DNA of 64,000 bases from Branchiostoma floridae. Lineage: Eukaryota; Chordata; Leptocardii; Amphioxiformes; Branchiostomatidae. This document shows, one piece after another, positions 33,901 to 45,900 of this stretch. Location: the NCBI RefSeq assembly GCF_000003815.2, contig NC_049983.1, positions 26,816,629-26,880,628 of the forward strand. Reading direction: 5' to 3'. The translations under genes and the position numbers were made by a program. The notes under the pieces were generated by a model. The model had not been told where the DNA came from. It made no database searches and saw nothing but the letters and a program-made list of their open reading frames with translations. Numbering within the stretch: the stretch's first letter is position 1; every line of letters starts with the position of its first letter.

Positions 33901-36900
33901 AGTCTCCTGCCATCAAGGCGTCTCTCCTGACCCCCAAGTCGCCCAAGTCACCTTTAAGAAAGAAGTCTCCGGGAAAGTCTCCCAAGAGGCCAAAATCCCC
34001 CGGCTCGGCTAAGTCCCCGGGCAGGGCTAAGTCACCGGCCGTGTTCCAACCACCAGAGATCAAAATTCCCCCGGAAGAGCCTCCGCCCAAAAGCCCGGAG
34101 TTCCCGTCTCCCCCTCCACGCCCTCCCAAGTCCCAGCTGGAGGCCTTGCTGGTGAAGCGGCCGGAGGTGCCGAAACCCGACCCCCTCGCCACAAAACCCG
34201 ACACCCCCGCCCGCTCCCAGCTGGCCAGCCTGCTCACCCGGGATAGCCCGGCGCCCCAGGCCCCTCAGGCTGCCCCGGTTAGCCTGGAAGAACCAGCACA
34301 TCTCGACAGGGAGTTCGAGCTCGAAGATGATGAAGATGATGATGACCTGGTGATCGACCTGGAGGCAAACCCACGGAAGAAATCACAGGTATGAACATTT
34401 GTACTTACTAGTACTTCAAACTAATGAAACTCAAGAGGCGAGTATAGACAGTCTCAACAGGCTCAATTTAATGAAGTTTGGATAAGGGAGAAATTCTTTG
34501 TACACAACCAGTGGGTACTTACATATAGCTTACGTTTTGATGTCTCTCAGACATCTTCGTCAGAGCTTCTAACTGGAGTTCTGCTTCTCACCGCTATATG
34601 TAGACGATGTAGGTGGCGCTTTTGCGGTGAAAAAACAATCCCAAACGTGGCTAAGTTTGTATCCCCCTCGTCCCGGTTCATCACTGGGGTTGACTTTCTT
34701 ATCCAGATGGCCTCCTTAATGAAGTTTGATATTTTAAAACCACTTTAAAACCCTCCTTTACCGAAATTTGTAATTTGTCACTACTGGTATTTCAAAAATT
34801 AGAAAGAATGATTTGAGCTGATTTTAGAACGATTGAAGGTTTGTTGAAAAGGAATCTGGTATATGCAATATGACCTACAATATTTATGCAGCTTATGCAT
34901 GGCGGCCTGTGAGGCTGTTGATTTATTCTTGTATACATCGAATATTGAATAAACCGTTACAGGTGAACATGGGGCACACCACGGTGGACGACGTCATAGA
35001 TTCGGTCATCTTCCGAGCGGCGAAACCGAAACAGCAGTCCGTCTACGATTTCGACGAGGAAGACAACGAACCTCCTCCAAAGCAGCTGGTGCCCCCGCTG
35101 CTGTTAACCGTGCCCAAACAGGTAGTTACTACCATATAGTAAGGTTCTTTTAGCACAACCAGAAAATAACTGTAGTTACTACCGTAGAGCTCTTTCCATT
35201 ACAAAACAGTCCAATAGTTGATAGACACGTTTTATTGACACAACAAAAAAGTATAGTGACTTATGTATGGTTAAGTATAAACTGGAAAAAAAATCAATAC
35301 AGAATAAAGCTTAAAACTCTGCTAACTAAACAATATAGTTACTCCAAATTTTCATCTAACAGTGACAATTTTAAAGGCAAAGTACATACCTCCAAATTTT
35401 CGATGGCTATCAGTCCATCTTGTTCACGGAATTGACCAAGTCTCAATAGTTTCAATAGTTCAATTATTTTATTCAGAAAATCAGCCTCGCAGCATGTACA
35501 AAACAAGCTGAATAACACTGATTTGTACAATTGCTGTATGACAAATACAAAAAAAAAACTTTACAATCACAATACATGACAAAGTCTAGCGAGAGAGTAT
35601 GATATAGCCAATGGGATGATAAGAAAATCTCCATACAATCAGGTCATTGGCCTAACCTTGGTTATCTAATAAAAAACAGGAGCAGAAACCGGTGGACCCG
35701 AAAGAGGCTGCCGCCATGGACGATTCCATCGATGCTGTCATCGGCCGCCACGCCAAGGAACCACCATCCGCTCTCGAACAACCCAAAACATCGGAGCCTT
35801 CCCCGCTGGAGCTTCTTAAAGCAAGTGAGAAGGACAAGAAAAAGATGAAGAAGGAAAAGCTGAGGGCAAAGCTGAAGGAGAAGGAGAGGCTAAAAGCCAA
35901 GGAGGAGTCGGAGAAACCGAAGGAGTTTACAGAGAAGCTGAAGATCACGACAAACGCGGAGACCGGGCTGTCGTTGGTAGCACGGATGGAACCGACAACG
36001 CCATTAGCGGTTAAGGTGGCGTCACCGGGGGCGACGGAAGAGAGGGACGACAGGGATAGAGAGAAGAGGAGAAAAGACAAGAAGAAGAAAAAGAAACGAG
36101 AGAAGGAGAAACATCGGGAGAAAGACAGGGAAAGAGAAGAAAAGCACAGAAAGGAAAAGGTTGGTGTCTTTGCTTTTTTTAGTAACATTTGATATTTCAG
36201 ATACACTTGTTATGCTGTACTTGCATTTTACTGGTGTATGCCAGTAACTTGAATAGAATGTAAAGAGTAGAGTTTCAAAGTTTAGAATATTTGAAGTCTG
36301 AAAAAGGCCAGTGACACTGACAAAATACATTGGAAATGTCTGACCGTTTCCAAAATCATCTCCACTCTCTTGAGTAACTGCTTTTTGGCATATCTTATGC
36401 CAAAAAGATATGCATCATCAACGTACTTGCATTGGTCAACGTACATTGGATTAGATTGTACTTTAATTTAGAGTAATACTACTAGTTTTTATATCACTAT
36501 TTACACCACTGCTGTTTTGACCTTACAGGCTCGGAGCCAGTCCCCGCCCCGGACCCCCCCTCCCCCGCCTGCCATCCCTAAACTCACCCTCAAGATGGGC
36601 GGAGACTCGGGCGGCACCAAGATGTGAGTACAGGCAGACAAGTTACTTCCTTACATACATACATACATACATACATACAAAGTGCTAGAAATACGTTTTT
36701 CAGCCAGGTTGCTCAGGCAGAAACCTCAGTCAAAAGACAGGTTGCCCCACCTATCAAGCTGCACCAACCAAAATGGTTGCATTTCCAATGTGCAAGTGGG
36801 TATTTTGAACACTGCATACATTATCGATGGATTGTCATTATACTTGATGTGTGGGTAGGTGTTGGTGAGACGAAATTATAAGGTTTTGAGTCCCCTAGCA

Positions 36901-39158
36901 GCTTGTTATAGTACTGCAGTGGAACTTCTTGTTTTGCTTTCTCACATTCTGGACATATGCATGCTGTGGTTATAATTTTAAGTGGTAGATCAGTTCTTTG
37001 GAAATCTCTAAAAATTTATTCATTTTTTTCCAGAGTGATAAAGACCCCCCTGCCCCCACCCCCTCCTGAGAGGAAGGAGAAGGTACAGAAGCCAGAAAAG
37101 ACCCCCAAAGCCGACAAACCCCCTAAACTGGAGAAGACTCCCAAACCCGAGAAGCCGCCCAAGCAAGACAAGCCCCCGAAACCTGAGAAAACACCAAAGA
37201 CGGAGAAACCTCCCAAGACCGAGAAACCATCAAAGACAGAAAGACGGAAGGAGCCCGTGTCTCCACCGAGACCCCCTCGCCAGGCAACCCCCCCTCCGCT
37301 ATCCCCCTCACCCACTCCACCGCCGCAGAGAGCACCATCTCCTCCTTGGCAACCCCCCTCTCCTCCAAGGAACCCCCCGACCCCCCCTCAACAAGCCCTA
37401 AGCCCCGGACCGTTCCAACCCCCGCCCCCTCCCTACCCAAACCCTTACTTCTACGCCATGCAGGCAGCCATGGGGTTTCCGCAGATGCCCCCTGACCCCA
37501 TGTTCCAGCCCCCTCCTGACCCCATGTTCCAACCTCCCCCTCCTTACCAGCTGCCACCCCCTCCGTACCACCCCCCTCCACCACAACCCTACCCCCCTGT
37601 CACACAGGCCTTCCCCCCTGCACAGCCAGTCCAGCAGTACCAGGAACCCCCTCCCATGCCGGCCTTCCCACCCGTTCCGCCGGCCCCCCCTGTAGCGCCA
37701 CCCCCCCAGCAGCAGTCCACCCCCCCTCGGAAGCCCCCAGCAGCGGCAGCGGCGTCTACCCCCACCCCGGCCGCCCCCCCTCCCACACCAAAGCAAGTGC
37801 AGAGAACAGTCATCGCAGAAACCATCGGCACTATCGTGGTGAGTTCTAGTGATGCTACCCTGGACAGTCAAACCTTCCTGTCATTTAAAGTATGATAACC
37901 GTACCGCTTTGTTGTCCTTCTTAAGGCTTGGTGAGTTGAGTCTCAGATAGGGCATTAAATAGAGGTCCCGTGTGCCACATCTCACGCACATAGAAGAACC
38001 CACCACACTTACCAATAAGAAGAGAGGTCCTTCCCAGTGTGTGTGAATGAAATGAATCTGTATCTATATCCAGCTTGTACTGTTCAGTACAAACCTGGTG
38101 TGTTATGCCATGAGGCGGTTTACCAGCATGCAGTACAAACAATTTAAAAAATAAGATTCACAAATGAAAAGTTGTTTTCTCCTTGTTTGTATCCACCAGG
38201 GCCCTGAGGGAGAAACTATCTGGATCTGTCCTGCGTGTTCCCGCCCTGATGACGGTAGTCCCATGGTCGGGTGTGACAACTGTGACGACTGGTACCACTG
38301 GTGAGGCTGTTTGTTTGTTTGTTTGTTTGTTTGTTTGTTTATTATTGGGAAGTCCACCTCTGCAGGCTTCTATGTACAGTGTGTATGGTCTAGTGGTAAG
38401 TAACTCTTACTATAGATTGGAAGTTCAATATTTGCATTTAATATCTGTTAGTTCTTGCTACATTAACATTTATTTTATTTGATATCATTATTGATTACTG
38501 TAATGTTTTTATTGTACAAGGTTTTTGAAAAGTGCCAGCTAGACGACTTGTACCTCTGGATAAATAAAAATAAACAAACAAACTTTCTAATATCCGAATG
38601 AAATCTCATCTGTGTTGGTAGATTCCATATTGAAAAAAGCTTAATCTTTGTTCCAACACTAAAAGAAACTCGCCATAAATTTTCGGCCGAACACTCCGAC
38701 CTTCTTCAGATGGGCCTTCGGGCCTCTCCGTGTCTCTAGACCAAGTACGTATCTTGGACTCTGAACAGGACTGGTTCGTGAGGGGCATCAAGGAGGCTAT
38801 TTACATTAGGGCACATCAACCCTCGTTGAACCGTGATGGTGGCAGGTTTCGCCTTCCCGCCATTTATGATTCGCTTCTACCTGACGTCATCCGACGACTT
38901 CCGGATTAGTGCAGCGAGTCATTTCATCTGAAGAAGGTCGGAGTGTTCGGCCGAAAAATTTATGGTGAGTTTCTTTTAGTGTTGAAACAAAGTTTAAACA
39001 TTTTTCAACAAACTTCCTAACTTTCCGTCCCCCCCCCCAGGCCGTGTGTGGGGATCACAGAGGAACCTACAGAAGACAAGTGGTTCTGTCCTCGCTGCTC
39101 TGTTCAGCCCAAGGCTCAGGGCAAGAAGAAAACCAAGAGGAAAAAACACAAACCGTAA
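30984..39158 (+). CDS. TAF3: TAF3, TFIID subunit with histone fold and PHD finger
   Basis: Eleven exons join in phase to about 1063 residues: 30984-31102, 31576-31622, 32631-32757, 33027-33142, 33364-34388, 34963-35121, 35680-36159, 36529-36623, 37034-37838, 38200-38300, 39041-39158. The N terminus (RRLLRVCVAQICQTLGW, GRTEPNLDDLGLAF, EMEHYIANVEPV) is the TAF3 histone fold that pairs with TAF10. Exons 5-9 are disordered, rich in SPK, PEKTPK and K/E runs. The PHD finger (WICPAC...DDGSPMVGCDNCDDWYHW | PCVGI...WFCPRC) has all eight zinc ligands and the aromatic positions that read H3K4me3. A basic tail (GKKKTKRKKHKP) ends the protein. Start ATG 30984 has a good context (gccATGG). It is slightly longer than the roughly 930-residue mammalian protein, through the proline-rich exon 9. 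Confidence 0.95.
31682..31850 (+). mobile_element. tRNA-derived SINE, copy 2
   Basis: A-box-like tagcgcagtggtttc and B-box ggttcgatccc (about 31790) with the family tail tcggcatgtttgtttctttc and actcgcccctctcaatttc. It is in TAF3 intron 2. Confidence 0.75.
31985..32130 (+). mobile_element. tRNA-derived SINE, copy 3, B box deleted
   Basis: The same head (gtgtaacagtgtagggttta) and tail as copy 2, 130 bp downstream, but the segment holding the B box is missing between gttgtcatc and tcggcatg. The copy cannot be transcribed by Pol III from its own B box. Confidence 0.7.
32194..32315. mobile_element. Diverged palindromic MITE of the TAGCCTGG family
   Basis: Ends tagtctggagtccagtcttg and caagactggcttccaggcta are near complements. 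The flanks gtaccactg and gtacagatg could be a decayed 9-bp target duplication. It resembles 17509-17616 in its outer bases. Confidence 0.55.
34535..34563 (-). ncRNA. Hammerhead-ribozyme-like motif, core changed
   Basis: Minus strand: CTGACGA, A, GATGTC, loop TGAGA, GACATC, AAAA. Stem II is a perfect 6-bp pair. The first base of the GAAA box is A, which would abolish cleavage in a standard hammerhead. It lies in a TAF3 intron. Confidence 0.4.
35380..35455 (-). mobile_element. PLE terminal remnant
   Basis: The stretch agtacatacctccaaatttt plus cgatggctatcagtccatct resembles the arm at 1666-1716. The stem-II-like pair GATGG / CCATC next to GAAA is kept, but the first core box is degenerate (GTGAACA). 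It is in TAF3 intron 6. Confidence 0.45.
38050..38140 (+). repeat. Interspersed repeat (ggtgtgttatgcc type)
   Basis: It matches 25110-25230: ctgtatctatatccagcttg, tactgttcagtacaaacctg, gtgtgttatgccatgaggcg, gtttaccagcatgcagtaca. It is in TAF3 intron 9. Confidence 0.6.
38510..38585 (+). repeat. Retroelement 3' tail
   Basis: gtttttgaaaagtgccagct, a GCC-like hairpin, ggataaataaaaataaac and (aaac)n: the family of 12440-12575. It is in the intron that splits the PHD finger of TAF3. Confidence 0.45.
38638..38999 (+). mobile_element. Penelope-like element remnant with inverted ends, inside TAF3
   Basis: About 70 bp at 38641-38709 (ctttgttccaacactaaaag...) recurs inverted at 38928-38997. Between them, the plus frame encodes the end of a PLE protein: FVRGIKEAIYIRAHQPSLNR, then DGGRFRLPAIYDSLLPDV, the segment after the GIY-YIG endonuclease. 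Both ends carry the hammerhead-like core (38681-38709 minus, 38928-38956 plus): CTGAAGA, A, GGTCG, loop, CGGCC, GAAA. It is inserted in the last TAF3 intron. Confidence 0.75.
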
Positions 39159-39620
39159 TATCAACTATGGGGGTACAGTGTATCTTAGAGCTGTGATTAT
39201 CAGTGGTAACATGATGAAAAATTATTTTGTACAATTTAACATGATGAAAACAAACTACTGCTCAGTACAGCCCAAACCAAGAGGCACAAACCATAACAAC
39301 AAGTATGGGGGTACAGTGTACATGTATTGTAGAGCTATTAGTGTTAGCTCTGTTAGGAATAGATGGTAACTTTGTTCAAAATTATTTTGTACAGATATTC
39401 TAACATGACAAAAACAAAATATTCCTCTGTACAACCGAAGACTCAGGCCAAGAATAAAACCAAGAGGGAAAAGCAAAAAAACATAACAACAACTATGGGG
39501 GTATGTTAGAGCTAAGATAGGTGATAGCACAGGTAATAAATAATAACATTATTAAAAATCATTTTGTAAAGTTTCTCTAACATGATGAAAACAAAATACT
39601 GTTCAATAAAAGAAAAGATA
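39093..39620 (+). repeat. Tandem triplication of the TAF3 coding tail and 3' UTR start
   Basis: Three units of about 160 bp begin at about 39097, 39258 and 39418. Each has the (t)gt.cagcccaag / aaccaagagg part that in unit 1 encodes the TAF3 C-terminal lysine-rich tail, then actatgggggta, tagagct and an aacatgatgaaaa segment. Units 2 and 3 lie after the stop codon and are untranslated. Confidence 0.8.
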
Positions 39621-40975
39621 TACATTGTCAAACAAACAAAAGGAAATAGGTCTTATCTTAGGTCATATTGCAACCAAAGAGAGCAAGATGCTAAAACATT
39701 TTTCACCTTAGAATGGAAAAAATAAGAATTTGAAACTATAGGGCCTATCTCAAATCTGAAACTATTATTTCCTAATAAATGAATAAATCTGAAACTATTA
39801 TTTTCTAATGAATAAACAAATCTGAAACCAGGAAGAAAAGAGTGGTTGATGCTAAGCCTTGTCAATTATTGTGTAAAGTTTTGTACAGTCTTGCTTAAAA
39901 ATAAGATATGTGCGGTAGGAAATCAGTCTCCGCATATTTACCATTAAAGAAATGTTGTACAATAACTAGTATAAGTCTGGCAGCTTCAAAACAGTTTGTG
40001 GGTAAAAATAAGTTAGCCTGGTATCCAGCCGTATTATAGCTCCTGAGTCTCTTCTGTCGTCTCCACAAGTGCGGGAGCTGTAATACGGCTGGATACCAGG
40101 CTAGGTAGAAAGCAGTACCTGAAGTGAAACATCAACAGCAGGGAATAAATGTTTAACGTTTGTTTTTTATGAATTGAAATGAACATGAAATGGGACGAAG
40201 GTACTTAGAATAGTGTGGAATCTTCTCAGCTATGACTTTTTTGTTATTTGGTACATGTATTTACTCAAGATGAGATGTCATCGATGGTGAGATGGTGGGG
40301 ATGTATTGAACAAAAACAAACAAAAATGTGTGATGGATAAACTACTGAGTTAACCTCTGGAAAAGTATAATAAGATATTTGCAAAGATAAAAGTTATAAA
40401 GGACTTTATTTTGATGACATGTACAGTTAGATGGCATGGTTGTGGGGTATCGGTACATGTTATTAAGATCAACATTTGTTCAATTTTAGCACATGTTATC
40501 TTGATAAATGTGCCCTAGTAATGGTGGTTGGTATCATCAGTAGTTTCCAGCTTAGAACATGCCGATGTGATTATTTGGGATGACGTGCATCAATTTTCAT
40601 TGTTTCAAAAAAAAAAGTTTTGTGAATCTTACAATGTAAATCCTACAAAGTAGCTGTAAGATTAGCAACTATATGCCATAAGTTGAAAAAAATACCGGAA
40701 AATGGATATACATGTACATGTACGAATGCCATAGAATTCCAATGTCAAAGAAGAAGATGTAAATAACAAAAAGAATTTTTAAAATCCTTTGTTCTGTTTA
40801 CTGTATTCTGTGTGTTATTTCATTTCATTTGTCCAACCTTCCTGACTGCTTAGATTTCATATTGAAAGTATAACTTTTTTGATGGGCCAAACATTTCTTT
40901 TTTATTTGCATGTTCGCATCAGCTTCCGGGTTCCCAGACAATGTCATATATATCATCAAATCAACATGGCCTGGC
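39621..40975. other. TAF3 3' flank
   Basis: AT-rich, with AATAAA at about 39604 and 40144 as possible poly(A) signals. A MITE lies at 40014-40103. No other gene is visible. Confidence 0.45.
40014..40103. mobile_element. Palindromic MITE (TAGCCTGG family), copy 2
   Basis: tagcctggtatccagccgta at the left and its complement at the right, with an internal deletion relative to 17509-17616. No clear target duplication remains. Confidence 0.75.
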
Positions 40976-40977
40976 AA

Positions 40978-41168
40978 AGTGTGTCATGTGTTATCACCAG
41001 ACATTTGTTGAAGTATTGTAGTCTATTGTGTTAGTTATCACCAGACTACTACATATTCAGTAGGGGTAAATCGTGGCCTGTCTATCAGTGTGTCATGTGT
41101 TATCACCAGACTTTTGTTGAAGTATTGTAGTCTATTGTGTTAGTTATCACCTACTACATATTCAGTAG
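40978..41168 (+). repeat. Tandem duplication of a 110-bp segment
   Basis: gtgtgtcatgtgttatcacc ... tgaagtattgtagtctattg ... attcagtaggggta occurs at 40978-41070 and 41091-41172. The second copy ends where the degenerate MITE 41168-41400 begins. Confidence 0.75.
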
Positions 41169-41400
41169 GGGTAGGTACCAGTACAAAACTGGGTTTTCTT
41201 GTTGGAGTGGTGCAGAAAAAACGGACCTAAAAAATCAGTGAAAATGATGGATTGTGGGATACTCCGCCAAACAAAGGGCCTTTAGAGCGAAATGGACCAT
41301 TGTTTTGAGTATCGCCCTGGACCTGGACCTGATCCTCTTGACCTGAACCATACCTGTACCTGAATCTTCTGTACCGGGACCAACCACTTATATTCAGGGT
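41168..41400. mobile_element. Degenerate copy of the GGGGTGGGTACC MITE
   Basis: aggggtaggtaccagtacaa, actgggttttcttgttgg and aaaaaacggacctaaaaaat follow the reverse complement of 11684-11880 in order. The far end (ctgtaccgggaccaac) is decayed. Confidence 0.6.
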
Positions 41401-42340
41401 TGGGCATACTGGTTCCATGGACTTTTGTGCACGCAAATATTGGAGCAGTACCGGTGCATCTAGCTTTGATGTGGGTGCACTAGTACGAATAGAAGTTTTG
41501 TGTACAATCAGGTAAACGTTAAGGTACTAAGTGGATACTAGTACTGTACACAGCATGATAATATTTACGTGTCAGAAAAATATAAAACCTCTCTTGTATG
41601 ATTTGTTTCAAATTGGAAATGAAGTATGCAGTTTTCAAGCTCTAATGGGAAGGACCTAAGTATCACATTTTTCACGTGCTAATCACAGATAAACATACAA
41701 AACTCATATAACATTCGGAAAGCTCAACCAACCCTTTAACACAGGATACCAAGGTTTGACTTACACCATACAGTCACATACATTAACCCCCGATACTAAG
41801 GCTTACCCATACATTTACATGCTTCAGTATTGCTACATGGGCCAGTGAAACCTTCATCCTCAAGTCAATTACTTCTGCAGTTATTCAACTAGAAAGATAT
41901 GTACTATTCAGGGTTAGCCCTTGGCAATAGCCGCAGGCTAGTTGGGCAACCCTAGCTGTTTGTACTTGTAAACAGCTGAACAAATAAATAAAATAAAATA
42001 ATGTACTATTCAGAGCGAAGATAATTGAAAGTTCTTGCCCGAGGGCTTATTGCAACATGTAACATACAGAATAAATGGTAAACATACAAAAAAATAATAA
42101 TGGATTATACAATCTTGATTCTATCATAATCACATTCAGTTAATTTCTGACTCCATGTACCTGTACACATGGACACATCACATCCTGCAATTTGCTAACC
42201 ATTCTTTCCGTGAGGCATGATACATACACCTTTTCTTGGAGGTAAAATGGCAGTGTTCTTTTTTTTTCAAATTTTAAAGCACTTGTTTAAATGAGAGTAC
42301 ATCCAGAAATCTGTACCAAACCTTTCTATGTGATTACGGA
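41401..42340. other. Intergenic DNA
   Basis: No gene is visible. At 41930-42000 there is a retroelement-type tail (ttggcaatagccgcaggcta ... caaataaataaaataaaata) distantly like 12440-12575. Confidence 0.4.
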
Positions 42341-42349
42341 GTGTTGAAT

Positions 42350-42925
42350 TGTACAGGATCATGTACATGTTATATTTATTAATTGCCTCATTACAGTTCA
42401 CTAATTATGCTTCTACATTTGATGTATTAGTGACAAATCCAGAACACAACTTTCTTATCTTCAATTGAAAGTTGATCTGTAACGGTAACCGGCATTTGCA
42501 CATATTTCAAACGCGATTTCCGTACAAAGTAAAACACCTCACCAGCAAAATAAGCTTCCGATCAAGCCTCTGGCCCTTCTCAAGTTGGAATGACCCCAAA
42601 TTTAACTCACGTGACCTGACGGAGGTGTGACGTCACTAACGGGTCAAGGGTGCCCATCACAGCACATCAACCATCCCGAGACGGGGGCAGATACCGATTG
42701 CCGGGAACATTCGACCCGTTGCTGACGTCACATTTTCGTCCAGGTCACGTGACTTTCAGAAGGATCAGAGGACTGATCGAACGCTTGCTGGTAAGCGTTG
42801 TGTCCAGAAAGAGCGTTTCGAATCTCGACAAATCAGTTGGATCATTCGTTTGACTCCAGCTTCACCTGCACAGTTGTAGAGTTGCAGTTTGCCGAAGAGG
42901 AGACCAACCTGCTGCCTGTAGACGT
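42350..42925 (-). other. 3' untranslated region of collectin-like gene C (also start of duplicated unit)
   Basis: This segment aligns with 53830-54414 (shared gtacatgttatat, actttcttatc, cgatttccgtaca, cgaatctcgaca blocks) and lies just after the stop codon of gene C on the minus strand. It includes a PLE coding-end remnant on the plus strand at about 42658-42735. Confidence 0.55.
42655..42735 (+). mobile_element. PLE coding-end remnant
   Basis: The plus frame reads AHQPSRDGGRYRLPGTFDPL, like the PLE C terminus at 38815-38880 and 52085-52140. The copy at 54118-54190 is its duplicate, so the insertion came before the duplication of the collectin unit. Confidence 0.65.
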
Positions 42926-45900
42926 TCAAACTTCTGTAACAAAAAATATGACCTCTCCTCATTGGTTATGCAAATTATCTCATGGCTCAATTGTTTACAT
43001 CTAGGTTTGGGTAATTGTTTAGTGCATGCATAACACTAGGCAGTAACCAATGTAGGAAGCCTTTGCCTAACATCTGCTTGGTGTCTCTAATTGTACCCAG
43101 GCTCCCCTCAGACTGACAACAGCTGTAAGTAAAATGCATCAGAGAGATGACGCACACACGCACACGCACACTTCTTAAAACATAACCTTCTCAGCGAAGG
43201 TAACAAAGGCTCACATGACGTACCTGGAGCGACTTGGCAGATGAAGTCCGCGTTGTTTCCACAAGGGATGTCCTGCCACTTGCCTGTCTGTGGTGCAGAA
43301 AGAACGCAGTCACCAGAGCCCATCGGCTCTCCCGGACTCCAATAGGTAAAGCCACCAAGTGCAGAACCGTCCACCCACTCAAAACTCCCCTCTTCGTACC
43401 GATCGTGCAGCCCGAACCAGAAGGCATAATTGCCCACGGATTTGTACAAGGAGATGAGGAAGGCGTTGGTCTCGGCGTCTTTGGGCATGGCGAGAAGGCC
43501 GCCGTCTTTATGACAAGCCACGGACGCAAGCACAAAGATTTTAAGTGCTTTGAAGGCCTTGTAGCAGGCTCCCTTCCACATCGTGTAACCTTCGGGGCAC
43601 GATGCTGTAAGGAAGATTTGCATTAAGACGGAAATAATTTCTGACTAACTATATACTGCTTTTATTCTATTATTTTTTTCAACCATCGCCGAGGCATGGC
43701 TAGATTAAGAATAAGTGATCATCTCTACAAATTTATCTGTACGTCCAGTTATGGAAATGAATGGAATTATTCAAATTCCTCATTAATTATGAATATTAAG
43801 TTACATTAGCATAACATGCATATCATGGTGTACATCTTTGCCTAAGCTACCTGAATGCCCTACAGCGTCAACTTCGTCCCTAGCGCAAGTGTTATCTAAC
43901 ACACCAAAATAGTGACCGTAGCTTGTTCAGAACGCGAGATATCAACACCCGAAATTCCACTGCAGTACCAAGGGAAGCCACTAGGAGGCGCAAAATCTAA
44001 TTATTTCTAGCTTTCTTGACACCTCAACAACACACCAAGTATGAACCCAATCCATCCAGCCGTTCTTGAGTTATCTTGTTAACAGAGTCACCGTCAGAGA
44101 GAGAGAGAGAGAAACTCTAATATGAATAATTCATGGAGCTTTTGGCACAAACAGCTTTCGGCACGTGCCGGAATGAGTGCCTCACCTGCATGTTCAACAG
44201 GGCTTGGAGACTGGCACATCCCTGTTGGTCCAGGCGGCCCGACGGGTCCCTTCAGCCCTCGGGGCCCAACTGGTCCGGGCGGCCCGTCCTTTCCCACAGG
44301 GCCAGCTGGGCCGGGAAGCCCTAAAGCCAGAGCTTTGTCTCCTGAAAAGATAGAGTCAACCTCCCGATAAGGTCCAGACATATCATCGGTGATCCTTTGA
44401 ACCAAAGAGTCATAATTGTTATCATATATGGTCTAGGAATCAGGTTCGTTTTTAATGAGTATCTGCGGTCCTTAGCTTCGAAGAAATCACCGAAATGCAG
44501 CTTTCTTCACATTACCCTAAAGCACAACCCGGGCACACTTTTACATATCAACTCGCAGCTAGGATATATATAAACCCTCTCCAACAAGGTCTCTTCAGTG
44601 TCACCGAGAAAACTGTTGGATAGCAGTTGAAATGTGTTACCGTTGCCAAAACCATAGCCAGTTGCTTAAGTAACTACGTTTTGGCGCAACACGATTGATG
44701 TTTGTAGGGCACTGCTGTCAAGAAAAAAACGGTCTCCTGTGTGTGGCGAAATGTTCTTGATATCACATTCAACAACAAACACAACTTGCTAACTTATTGA
44801 ATTTTCCATCATACAGTGTAAAGTTGGCGAACATCAGTGTTTTTGTGGGGGTGGTCGAATGTGCGGCTGCCAGTGGTACAAACTGCCAAGGTTTGATGGA
44901 TTACTCTGTCACCTCAAACCTCTGGTTGCTAACGAGCTGACAAACACAGATGGGGAGGGAGTTGTTTTCCGGAGCTGCGCAGAAAGTGCCCAGTGCCTAC
45001 CCTTAGCCTGTTTCTTTTAGATAATTTTTTTCCCTGGGCAAATTTCGGTCACAAAGGTCTATATTTCTGCAAGAGTGACTGAAGCATGTATATTTTTAAA
45101 ATCTTGCCAAAAATTGTGACCTTTGGCATGCTTTGACCTATGAGTGACCTTCATATTCGAGACTGGCACATGGACTGATCCATTAGGGGAGGGGGTGCAA
45201 TCCTGACATCATGACAATCATCTGGCTGTAGCTCGTTAAAATGCCGGAGTTGAACTCGGGCTTTTTGAACCAAAACAAACCTAACAAATCCAGCTTTGCA
45301 GTGGGGGTAAAGACTTGAGGTTTGAAATGTAGGTAAATGTGTTTTTAAGTGATTGTTTGACATGGCTTAACCATGTAGGGAATGGGCAATTCGATTTAGC
45401 AGCCCCTCCCCAGATGTTCCCTACTAATCTTTACCCTGACTGGAGCATCACTTTCACTCGGCTACTTGGGAATTCCCTCCGGGGAATGGAAGAATGCAGG
45501 TTAGCATGATGCAACTACGCACGTGCGCAGACTCTAAATACCTGACATGCCTATACCCAATTCTGGAAATTCCTGACTAACACACGCACACTATACTATT
45601 AGGCTCGCCCCATGAGGCGTCACCAAAAATTGCGGCTGCCATTGTCTGCATAATACTGTCATTTCAACAGAATATTTCAAGTGACGTGAGGGCAAAGTAC
45701 TTACCTTCCAGCTCCTGCACACGTGCTTGTAGCTTAGTGAATCGGACTGTATGGGCAGAAAAATAAGAGAAACCCACAGTTGGCAAGCTGCTAAAGCATG
45801 ATACAAAAATACAAGAAACATGTCATTTACGCAACAAGGTTCACTCTTCACTACGCCATTCTCTAGAATTTAGATGCGAGAAGAGAGAACTGACCTGAAA

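Noticed and set aside
33527-34237. 236-codon minus-strand frame
   Set aside because: It is the antisense shadow of the proline/serine-rich TAF3 exon 5.
37123-37871. Overlapping Gly-rich minus-strand frames
   Set aside because: They are shadows of the proline-rich TAF3 exon 9; the sense frame carries the splice sites and matches the TAF3 phase.
43234-43626. 130-codon plus-strand frame
   Set aside because: It is opposite the C-type lectin exon of gene C, which has the six cysteines and correct splice sites.
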